The position numbers and the translations under genes are program-made. From NCBI RefSeq assembly GCF_027579695.1, contig NC_083581.1, positions 82,466,377 to 82,530,376 on the forward strand: a stretch of DNA of 64,000 nucleotides, given 5' to 3'. The DNA comes from Neoarius graeffei (Eukaryota > Chordata > Actinopteri > Siluriformes > Ariidae). Of the stretch, positions 56,513 to 64,000 are shown piece after piece. The notes beneath the pieces were generated by a model. That model had not been told where the DNA came from, did not search any database, and worked only from the letters and a program-made list of their open reading frames with translations. Numbering within the stretch: position 1 is the first letter of the stretch; the number at the start of each line of letters is the position of its first letter.

Positions 56513-56612
56513 TTAAACAGATGTTATATTAAACTTTTCAACATTTTGGAAATTGTCTGTGTTCATTGAAATATTGTTTAAAATGTTACTTTTCAAAGAC
56601 TCATTTACGCTG

Positions 56613-56660
<48 letters not shown>
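56613..56660 (+). repeat. (TG)n microsatellite
   Basis: Uninterrupted GT run next to the Tc1 copy E end. Confidence 0.95.
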
Positions 56661-56662
<2 letters not shown>

Positions 56663-58130
56663 AAAATATAGTTTTGGATGTTGTAATTGATGTTCCAATA
56701 TCAATGGATGTCCGTGTCTGAATAAAATCTGTTAGTGCAGAATGGTGCTTTTGCTTGAGTTAGCATGGATATGCACAATTTTTTTTTTTTTTGGTTTGGT
56801 TGGGGGCAGTTGGTGGTACTGAAAGGGGGGGTTCACTCAGGGTGCCATACAAGCTAGACCTGCCACTGTGTATATGGCTACAATGGCTGACGACAAAAAT
56901 GAGAGAGCGAGCACATTTTTATTGTCATTGTTGCCATTTTGGTTGTTTTAATTAATCTCTTGATAACTGTGAAGCCATTTTGTTTGTAGTGATTTATTGC
57001 AAGTGAAGTCATGGCCTTCTTAAACCAGACACAGTCATTAATGCTTTCATGGCAATGCAGAGGAATTAAATGTTATGTGCCAAATCGATAACCCACCAGG
57101 TTTTATTGGGTAAAAAGCTGTAGATACCTAATGTTCGTGGACATGCTCATGAAAACATAACTGATGGTGTTTAGTGGTAACTTGCTATTCGACTCTTTAT
57201 TGCACCTTGTCGAAATAAGTTCCTAACTTCATGTGTGAGAATTTTTTTACTTTAAACCCTTCAGGCTTGAATTCTCAATAATTTCCTAATGATGCATCAG
57301 AAAAGTTGTGACAAGCTTGCTCTCTTTTTATGCAAAATAGCACAGATCTTTATTTCTTAAATGTTACTAGTGAGAACCAGCTTTTGAAAAGTTTTGTTTG
57401 TTTGTTTTATTTATTTTCTGTATTACATTTCTCATGGGTGGATGTGTATACATTTTGATCTAGCTGTTCTTTCACACTTAGGTATTATAAACAGCACCTC
57501 GGGTTTTCACTTTTGTCGTGTAACTCAAAGTAAGGAGCATAAGCTGTTGGTCTGTGCCGATTTATTAACACCTTCTGTCATCTTGTTTTGCATGACTGCT
57601 GCAACAGGTTTGTTGGTTAAATCTATACTTTTATCTCAGTCTGGTTTCAGATGCAGCCCTGCAGACTTGCACGATGATGCTGTATAGAGATAGGATATTT
57701 ATTTGTCCTTTCGGAAAATCGTTCTGTGCCATTTACAGTACGTCTGATACAAACTGTTACGAAAACACAAAGAGACACAATATACAAACACCCCCCCAGG
57801 ACAAAAATACAAGACAACATAGGACAAAACCCCCTCATGTCTTACATACAATATAATGGTAAAGTGCAGTTACTCAGAGACCAAGTGCAATGGGTTATTC
57901 TGGTACAATCTTACAGTTGGGTCCTTATTTAACAGGGCTGTACTAGTGGGTATAAATGTACTAGTGGGTATAGATCCATGTGATTCATGTAAAAATGCAC
58001 ATGATTTAAGATGAAAACAAACTATCATTATTTCGAAAGCTGTTTTGTTAACTCCTCTAATATATTCTTGCTTTCTTTTTTGCTGTATCTGTTATGTTGC
58101 CTCTTTCTACTCCCGCAACTTTATAAAAAT
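56661..58130. other. No gene recognised
   Basis: About 1.5 kb of AT-rich intron preceding the second B4GALNT-like exon. Nothing identifiable. Confidence 0.5.
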
Positions 58131-58150
58131 GTGTCTTTTATTTTACACAG

Positions 58151-58318
58151 CAGAAATGGATGCGTTTGTGAAGGAGATGCATGGCATCTTAATGTCCCCT
58201 TTGGTGACTTTTTGTTTACCCGGGTTGGAGCTGAGGCTTTGCATTCTGCGTTCAGAGCCTCTGAGATAGAGGAAATAAAGAAGCGCAGAAAGCACGAGTA
58301 CGACAACTTCCTTGCAAG
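58151..58318 (+). CDS. B4GALNT-like GalNAc-transferase, second coding exon
   Basis: A 168-bp exon after a pyrimidine-rich acceptor (TTTTATTTTACACAG) and before a donor AAG|GTGAGG. In phase 2 it encodes RNGCVCEGDAWHL, VPFGDFLF, VGAEALHSAF and EIKKRRKHEYDNFLA. The C-x-C-E pair followed by an acidic/basic helix ending R-R-x-x-E-(Y/F)-x-x-F resembles the stem-to-catalytic junction of B4GALNT1 (GM2/GD2 synthase) and B4GALNT2. The next exon should encode the SQSPADQL...NSPL region, but it is not in the window, so the catalytic DDD domain lies to the right. The family match is from memory; either paralogue is possible. Confidence 0.65.
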
Positions 58319-58479
58319 GTGAGGTGATAGTAACCAACAGCACCTTTTAAAAAAAAAAAAAAACAACATTTCCTTCCTGCTATATCAAGTGACTTGTGTG
58401 TGTGAAAACCCTTGTATGGTGACTATTATATAAAACTACATTTTCCTACACTGAAATGTTTCTCCTTTACAGTGACTTC

Positions 58480-58640
58480 CACAATTATTGGCACCCCTTG
58501 TAAAGATTAGTGAAATGAATCCACTAATTCATTTCACTAATTCACCTTTTGGGTGAAGTAGCTTTATCTCCACACTGGGAAAAAAATGGAGAAATCCAAC
58601 CTTTTAATTGGAAAAAATCTATTCAGAGAGAAACAAATCC
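58480..58640 (+). repeat. Tc1 terminal-repeat remnant
   Basis: CAGTGACTTCCACAATTATTGGCACC-type end (start at 58473) followed by decayed DNA; resembles a common fish Tc1 end. No transposase. Confidence 0.5.
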
Positions 58641-59259
58641 CTCATCAAGAAAATTATTTTCAACAAACGCATGTGGCGTCCCTGGAAGTTATAGTGAAAA
58701 GTGTAACTGAAGGATGTTTCCCATTTAAATCGTACCTTTTTGAGTTGACTGGTGTGTGTGTAGGAACTTTCAAACTGGACAGCTATACTTTTTCATTTGG
58801 CTTATTATAGTCAGTCAATTTATTTTTTAACTTTAAAAGTAGACTGAGCTTTCAGATTTTTCAAGTTTAGGTCACAAAAAGAATTTTCCCTGACACCTGA
58901 TTTATTTTTGTTTAGTGGATAGAAAGCTACCGAATTCAAATCACAGACTTCCTATTTTATTTATTTATTTATTTATTTATTTTAAAATAGAACAATTAAT
59001 GAATTTAGGGCCATGTGGCCCTAAATTCCCTGCTTCACCATGACCCAATATGAGATACTACATCATGCATCACATGGTGGGCTTTCCCCTTTTGCGCAAG
59101 GCATTGTGGGATACAAATTTGAAACAGGAGAGAAAAATGGAGGACATGAGTGTGTGAATGAAACATGAAAGACCGACTACAATAACGGAAAGCGAGAACA
59201 AAAGACGTTATGTTATCTACGAAGGAAAGGAAATGTAGGACCAAACTAAGGTTCTAAAC
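58641..59259. other. Nongenic DNA with (ATTT)n
   Basis: Contains an ATTT microsatellite at about 58955-58985. No gene recognised. Confidence 0.6.
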
Positions 59260-59271
59260 TGAGTTGATTTA

Positions 59272-62200
59272 CTCGTCTCGTCTTCTTCCGCTTTATCCGG
59301 GACCGGGTCGCGGAGGCAGCAGTCTAAGCATGGAAGCCCAAACTTCCCTTTCCCTAGACACCTCGGCCAGCTCCTCGGGAAGAACACCGAGGCGTTCCCA
59401 GGCCAGCCGAGAGACATAGTCCCTCCAGCGTGTCCTGGGTCTTCCCCGGGGCCTCCTCCCGGGGGGACATGCCTGGAACACCTCCCCAGGGAGGCGTCCA
59501 GGAGGCATCCGAAAAAGATGCCCGAGCCACCTCAGCTGGTTCCTCTCGATGTGGAGGAGCAGCGGCTCTACTCCGAGCTCCTCCCGAGTGACTGTGCTTC
59601 TCACCCTATCTCTAAGGGAGCGCCCAGCCACCCTGCGAAGGAAACTCATTTCAGCCGCTTGTATCCGCGATCTTGTTCTTTCTGTCATTACCCAAAGCTC
59701 ATGAGCATAGGTGAGAGTCGGAATGTAGATCGACCGGTAAATTGAGAGCTTCGCCTTTTGGCTCAGCTCCTTCTTCACCACGACGGACCGGTAAAGCGAC
59801 CGCATCACTGCGGAGGCTGCACCGATCCTCCTGTCGATCTCACGCTCCATCCTTCCCTCACTCGTGAACAAGATCCCGAGATACTTAAACTCCTCCACTT
59901 GAGGCTCCACTCCTCCACCAACCTGGAGAGGGCAAGCCACCCTTTTCCGGTCGAGAACCATGGCCTCGGACTTGGAGGTGCTGATTCTCATCCCAGCCGC
60001 TTCACACTCGACTGCAAACCGCCTCAGTGCATGCTGAAGGTCCTGGTTTGAAGAAGCCAACAGGACAACATCATCCGCAAAAAGCAGAGATGAAATCCTG
60101 TGGTTCCCAAACAGGATTCCTTCCGGCCCCTGGCTGCGCCTAGAAATTCTGTCCATAAAAATTGTGAACAGAACCGGTGACAAAGGGCAGCCCTGCCGGA
60201 GTCCAACATGCACTGGGAACAGGTCTGACTTACTGCCGGCAATGCGAACCAGACTCCTGCTCCGTTCGTACAGGGACTGGACAGCCCTTAGCAAAGAGCC
60301 CCGAACCCCATACTCCTGAAGCACCCCCCACAGAATACCACGGGGGACACGGTCGAATGCCTTCTCCAGATCCACAAAGCACATGTGGACTGGTTGGGCA
60401 AACTCCCATGAACCCTCGAGCACCCTATGAAGGGTATAGAGCTGGTCCAGTGTTCCGCGACCAGGACAAAAACCGCATTGTTCCTCCTGGATCCGAGGTT
60501 CAACTATTGGTCGAATTCTCCTCTCCAGTACCCTGGAGTAAACTTTCCCTGGGAGGCTGAGAAGTGTGATTCCCCTATAATTGGAGCACACTCTCCGGTC
60601 CCCTTTCTTAAAAAGAGGGACCACCACCCCAGTCTGCCACTCCAGAGGCACTGTCCCCAACCGCCACGTGATGTTGCAGAGGCGTGTCAACCAAGACAGC
60701 CCGACAACATCCAGAGACTTGAGATACTCAGGGCGGATCTCATCCACCCCTGGTGCCTTGCTACCGAGGAGCTTGCAAACCACCTCAGTTACTTCAGCTT
60801 GGGTAATGGACGAGTCCACCTCTGAGTCATCAGCCTCAGTCTCCTCAGTGGAAGACATGACGGTGGGATTGAGGAGATCCTCAAAGTATTCCTTCCACCG
60901 CCCGACAATGTCCCCAGTCGAGGTCAACAGCTCCCCACCCGCACTGTAAACAGTGTTGGCAGAGTACTGCTTCCCCCTCCTGAGGCGCCGGACGGTTTGC
61001 CAGAATTTCTTCGAGGCCGACGGATAGTCCTTCTCCATGGCCTCCCCGAACTCCTCCCAGTTCCGAGTTTTTGCCTCCGCAACTGCCCGAGCCAAAGCAC
61101 GCCTGGCCTGCCGATACCCGTCGGCTGCCTCAGGAGTCCCGGAGGTCAACATGGCCCGATAGGACTCCTTCTTCAGCTTGACGGCATCCCTTACTTCCGG
61201 TGTCCACCACCGGGTTCGGGGATTGCCGCCACGACAGGCACCGGAGACCTTGCGGCCACAGCTCCGAACAGCTGCGTCCACAATGGAGGTAGAGAACATG
61301 GTCCACTCAGACTCAATGTCCCCCGCCTCCCTCGGAAGCTGGGAAAAGCTCTCCCGGAGGTGGGAGTTAAAGACCTCCCCAACAGAGTGCTCGGCCAGAC
61401 GTTCCCAGCAGACCCTCACCATACGTTTGGGCCTGCCAGGTCTGTCCAGCTTCCTCCTCCGCCAGCGGATCCAACTCACCACCAGGTGGTGATCAGTTGA
61501 CAGCTCAGCCCCTCTCTTCACCCGAGTGTCCAAGACATAGGGCCGGAGATCAGATGAAACGACTACAAAGTCGATCATCGACCTCCGACCTAAGGTGTCC
61601 TGGTGCCACGTGCACTTATGGACACCCCTATGCTCGAACATGGTGTTCGTTATGGACAAACCGTGACTAGCACAGAAGTCCAATAACAAAACACCACTCG
61701 GGTTCAGATCGGGGAAGCCGTTCCTCCCAACCACGCCCCTCCAGGTGTCCCTGTCGTCGCCCACGTGAGCACTGAAGTCCCCCAGTAGCACAATGGAGTC
61801 CCCAGTCTGAGCACCCCTCAGTACCTCTCCCAGGGACTCCAAAAAGGCCGGATACTCTATACTGCTATTTGGCCCGTAGGCACAAACAACAGCAAGAGCC
61901 CTCTCCCCAATCCGAAGGCGCAGAGAGGCAACCCTCTCGTTCACTGGGGTAAACTCCAACACATGGCGGCTGAGCTGGGGAGCTATAAGCAAGCCCATGC
62001 CAGCCCGCTGCCGCTCACCACGGGCGACTCCAGAGAAGTGGAAAGTCCAGCCCCTCTCGAGGAGCTGGGTTCCAGAGCCCAAGCTGTGCATGGAGGTGAG
62101 CCCGACTATCTCTCGCCGGTACCTCTCAACCTCCCGCACAAGCTCAGGCTCCTTCCCCCCCAGCGAAGTGACATTCCATGTCCCAACAGCCAGCCGCTGT

Positions 62201-62627
62201 GTCCGGGGATCAGGTCGTCGAGGCCCCTGCCTTCGACTGCCACCCAATCCACACTGCACCAAACCCCTACTGCTACCTCTGTGGGTGGTGAACCCACAGG
62301 AGGTCGGGCCCACGTCACCTCTTCGGGCTGAGCCCGGCCGGGCCCCATGGGCAAAGGCCCGGCCACCAAGCGCTCGCATACGAGCCCCAACCCCGGGCCT
62401 GGCTCCAGGGTGGGGCCCCGGCTGCGTCCTACCGGGCGACATCACGGTCTTGGATTTTTTCTCCATAGGGGGGTTTTGGTGAACTGCTCTTGGTCTGGCC
62501 TGTCACCTAGGACCTGTCTGCCTTGGGAAACCCTAACTGGGGCATAATGCCCCTGACAACATAGCTCCTAGGATCATTCAAGCACACAAACCCCTCCACC
62601 ACAATAAGGTGGCAGTTCTAGGAGGGG
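59272..62627 (-). mobile_element. Full-length RTE-type LINE, copy 2
   Basis: A second 3.36-kb copy flanked by a perfect 12-bp duplication TGAGTTGATTTA (59260-59271 and 62628-62639). Both ends coincide with those of copy 1. Lies downstream of the second B4GALNT-like exon, so probably in the next intron, antisense to the gene. Confidence 0.93.
59293..62466 (-). CDS. RTE-type LINE endonuclease/reverse transcriptase, open but with motif changes
   Basis: Open frame of 1,057 residues, the same length as copy 1 and differing at a few dozen positions. The polymerase retains [10 protein letters not shown] and [11 protein letters not shown]. Two changes fall in conserved motifs: the endonuclease GDFN motif reads GDFS (residue 231, AAT to AGT), and the polymerase GFRPGRG reads GFCPGRG (residue 667). 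Asn in GDxN is a catalytic residue of APE-type endonucleases, so target nicking is probably impaired. Since the insertion itself is intact, these changes may have arisen afterwards. Confidence 0.87.
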   Translation of the reverse strand: MEKKSKTVMSPGRTQPGPHPGARPGVGARMRALGGRAFAHGARPGSARRGDVGPTSCGFTTHRGSSRGLVQCGLGGSRRQGPRRPDPRTQRLAVGTWNVTSLGGKEPELVREVERYRREIVGLTSMHSLGSGTQLLERGWTFHFSGVARGERQRAGMGLLIAPQLSRHVLEFTPVNERVASLRLRIGERALAVVCAYGPNSSIEYPAFLESLGEVLRGAQTGDSIVLLGDFSAHVGDDRDTWRGVVGRNGFPDLNPSGVLLLDFCASHGLSITNTMFEHRGVHKCTWHQDTLGRRSMIDFVVVSSDLRPYVLDTRVKRGAELSTDHHLVVSWIRWRRRKLDRPGRPKRMVRVCWERLAEHSVGEVFNSHLRESFSQLPREAGDIESEWTMFSTSIVDAAVRSCGRKVSGACRGGNPRTRWWTPEVRDAVKLKKESYRAMLTSGTPEAADGYRQARRALARAVAEAKTRNWEEFGEAMEKDYPSASKKFWQTVRRLRRGKQYSANTVYSAGGELLTSTGDIVGRWKEYFEDLLNPTVMSSTEETEADDSEVDSSITQAEVTEVVCKLLGSKAPGVDEIRPEYLKSLDVVGLSWLTRLCNITWRLGTVPLEWQTGVVVPLFKKGDRRVCSNYRGITLLSLPGKVYSRVLERRIRPIVEPRIQEEQCGFCPGRGTLDQLYTLHRVLEGSWEFAQPVHMCFVDLEKAFDRVPRGILWGVLQEYGVRGSLLRAVQSLYERSRSLVRIAGSKSDLFPVHVGLRQGCPLSPVLFTIFMDRISRRSQGPEGILFGNHRISSLLFADDVVLLASSNQDLQHALRRFAVECEAAGMRISTSKSEAMVLDRKRVACPLQVGGGVEPQVEEFKYLGILFTSEGRMEREIDRRIGAASAVMRSLYRSVVVKKELSQKAKLSIYRSIYIPTLTYAHELWVMTERTRSRIQAAEMSFLRRVAGRSLRDRVRSTVTREELGVEPLLLHIERNQLRWLGHLFRMPPGRLPGEVFQACPPGRRPRGRPRTRWRDYVSRLAWERLGVLPEELAEVSREREVWASMLRLLPPRPGPG

Positions 62628-62639
62628 TGAGTTGATTTA

Positions 62640-63015
62640 ACACTAAAATTTGCTGTGTACACTTCAACCTTACAATGCCCGGTTGAACGGCTCTATCTTA
62701 TCCTACATGAACAAAATAGTGGTCACACGTTCCCTAAATGTTACTCTTGAGTTGAGGAGTGAAAAGAAAAGGAGCTCATTAACAGACACTGATTTCCTGC
62801 CAGGTGCATGGCTCAACTAACAGAAAACACAAGCGCGAGCTGATGACGATGACGCCTCTCTAGGTAACACAGGATGTCTTAAAGCCACATTTTCGCAATT
62901 TCGACTGCTACAACATCTGACCACGACGAAGAATTTGGCACAAAATGCCTGCGTCCACTCGCCACCCAACCGGTCGCAGCATGCGTCTTTCTGACATCTG
63001 ACCTGGGCATTACCG
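62640..63015. other. No gene recognised
   Basis: Short nongenic stretch between the LINE and the next fragment. Confidence 0.5.
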
Positions 63016-63019
63016 TACC

Positions 63020-63485
63020 AACACAAGCTCATCAGACTTGGAGGCTGACCACCGGATTCAAGCTGCCACCAAAGCCTTCGGCGCATTACAAAAGCAACTA
63101 TGGTCTCGTCATGACATCAAGAGAACCACCAAGTTGAAGGTATACAACGCCGCAGTCTTACCATCTCTGCTATATGCCACCAAACGCATGATGCTCTACC
63201 ATAAACACTTCAAGAAACTGACCAGGCTACAACTCCAGAATACCCGTGTCAAATCCTCAAAATAAAATGGCAGGACAATGTAGAAGTCCTCAGGCGAGCC
63301 AGTACAGTAAGCGTGGAAGCCCTGATCACAGCTGCCCAGCTTTGTTGGGCTGGACACATCTGGCGCATTCCTGACACGCAACTACCCAAAGCCGTTTTCT
63401 ATGGAGAACTGAGCCGAGGAAAGAGGAGACAAGGAGGACAGAAACTGAGGTACAAAGATGTTTGGAAGAGCAACATGGTGACATG
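63020..63485 (+). pseudogene. Decayed APE-type LINE, C-terminal fragment
   Basis: Coding remains LEADHRIQAATKAFGALQKQ, TTKLKVYNAAVLPSLLYAT, then after a frame change ILKIKWQDNVEVLRRAS, AAQLCWAGHIWRIPDTQLPK and GELSRGKRRQGGQKLRYKD. This is the region after the polymerase in RTE-like elements. The frame breaks near 63240-63265. It is a different lineage from the two full-length copies. Confidence 0.75.
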
Positions 63486-63545
63486 TAGTTAAAAGCTCAG
63501 TATCAGCAATTGAAGGCAAGCGTTAAAAGGAGTATATGAGCGTTC

Positions 63546-63758
63546 ATGAAACCAAATATTCCACAACTGCTCAACCAAGCCATTCGTGCCACTGCTGCAG
63601 ACAACTCTGTTGCTCTAGTATGGGCCTCGCAGTCCATCTACATTTCTGCGTATCCTAATCAAGCAGTCATCATGGCTAGCGATGGACAGCCAACAACTAC
63701 CTACTGTACCTACATGATGTCCGTTACTGAGCAAGTACCTGTGGTGTTGCCTGCATAG
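63546..63758 (+). other. Unassigned 70-codon open frame
   Basis: Follows the LINE fragment. Translation (IRATAADNSVALVWASQS, YCTYMMSVTEQVPVVLP) is protein-like in composition but matches nothing I know. May be LINE 3' DNA or chance. Confidence 0.2.
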
Positions 63759-63946
63759 GATACATGAGCATGCTTCATTTATAGACTTGTAGATTTTTGG
63801 GTGTAGGAAATGGATCTTTCCATCGTACAGTACATTATTTGTTTACAGACTAAAAGGCTTTGTTTTGTCCAGTTCCTCTGGTAGTGATTGGCTGCTCAAA
63901 ATTGCACATGGGTATAAATCACGATCCAAAGTTTTGTGCATCTCTG

Positions 63947-64000
63947 CAGTGTTGTAATTGAGTCACTAAACCTTGAGTCCAAGTCCATTCTCGAGTCCCC
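63947..64000 (+). mobile_element. hAT end, runs off the window
   Basis: CAGTGTTGTAATTGAGTCAC followed by CTTGAGTCCAAGTCC matches the right end of the hAT family at 49221 in inverted orientation. The element continues beyond the window. Confidence 0.65.

Larger units (their letters stand above)
54160..56612 (+). mobile_element. Tc1 transposon, copy E, with very long inverted arms
   Basis: Outer arms match in inverted orientation from about 54160 to 54545 on the left and from about 55365 to 56612 on the right, the latter split by an 865-bp insertion. The right end reads ACTCATTTACGCTGAGG. The arms include the last 50-60 codons of the transposase: the left arm is an inverted copy of the gene's own 3' end. 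Confidence 0.8.
49607..58150 (+). other. Intron of the B4GALNT-like gene (8.5 kb)
   Basis: Contains a mariner/Tc1 remnant, a LINE tail, a 5'-truncated SINE, a Tc1 element with a TTAA palindrome, and microsatellites. All are listed separately. The donor and acceptor are in compatible phase. Bases 52826-54130 and 56661-58130 hold no recognised element. Confidence 0.55.

Overview
This window reads as a piece of a ray-finned (teleost) fish genome. It is AT-rich, intron-bearing and saturated with transposable elements of families typical of teleosts: a DANA/Mermaid-like tRNA-derived SINE, Rex1-like, L2-like, RTE-type and R4/Dong (Rex6-like) LINEs, several Tc1 lineages, PIF/Harbinger, hAT, a Kolobok-like THAP element, MITEs and an endogenous retrovirus. 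The species cannot be named from the sequence alone. Nothing bacterial is present: no operons, no ribosome binding sites and no CRISPR.

Layout. 1-10.03 kb: an L2-like LINE tail split by a SINE, then a nearly full Rex1-like LINE that has landed in the pol gene of a minus-strand endogenous retrovirus (5' LTR 9502-10031, gag, pro, gutted pol), itself also hit by a Tc1 element. 10.35-13.0 kb: a Tc1 element whose 5' half is replaced by an intronless, stop-ridden copy of DRC2/CCDC65 (a ciliary dynein regulatory complex gene) fused to a Penelope-like repeat. 14.0-19.9 kb: a PIF/Harbinger element holding a THAP-exon transposon (which holds a further GC-rich TA-flanked element) and an intact full-length RTE-type LINE. 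20-31 kb: SINEs, microsatellites, a short MITE, a TACGG-type DNA element, an R4/Dong LINE next to a (TA)n tract, and a Myb/SANT-carrying Harbinger element. 31.7-49.2 kb: a region bracketed by hAT-type ends and a perfect 8-bp repeat; it contains a 7.4-kb higher-order repeat array, a Penelope-like inverted cluster, an orphan proteasome beta2-type (psmb7-like) first exon, two more Tc1 elements, a BED zinc finger and a Kolobok-like THAP element. 49.4-58.3 kb: the only convincing host gene, two phase-compatible exons of a B4GALNT-like Golgi GalNAc-transferase, with an intron full of transposons. 59.3-62.6 kb: a second full-length RTE-type LINE. 63.0-64.0 kb: a decayed LINE fragment and the start of another hAT.

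How it works together: apart from the B4GALNT-like exons and the psmb7-like first exon, almost everything is mobile DNA stacked by nested insertion. Target-site duplications let much of the order be read: SINE into L2; Rex1-like and Tc1 into the retrovirus; TA-element into THAP element into Harbinger; RTE LINE into Harbinger; SINE into hAT; Kolobok into Tc1 into hAT; TTAA palindrome into Tc1. The most unusual items are the DRC2/Penelope/Tc1 chimera, the composite hAT carrying a proteasome exon upstream of B4GALNT, and the 1,077-bp higher-order repeat array.
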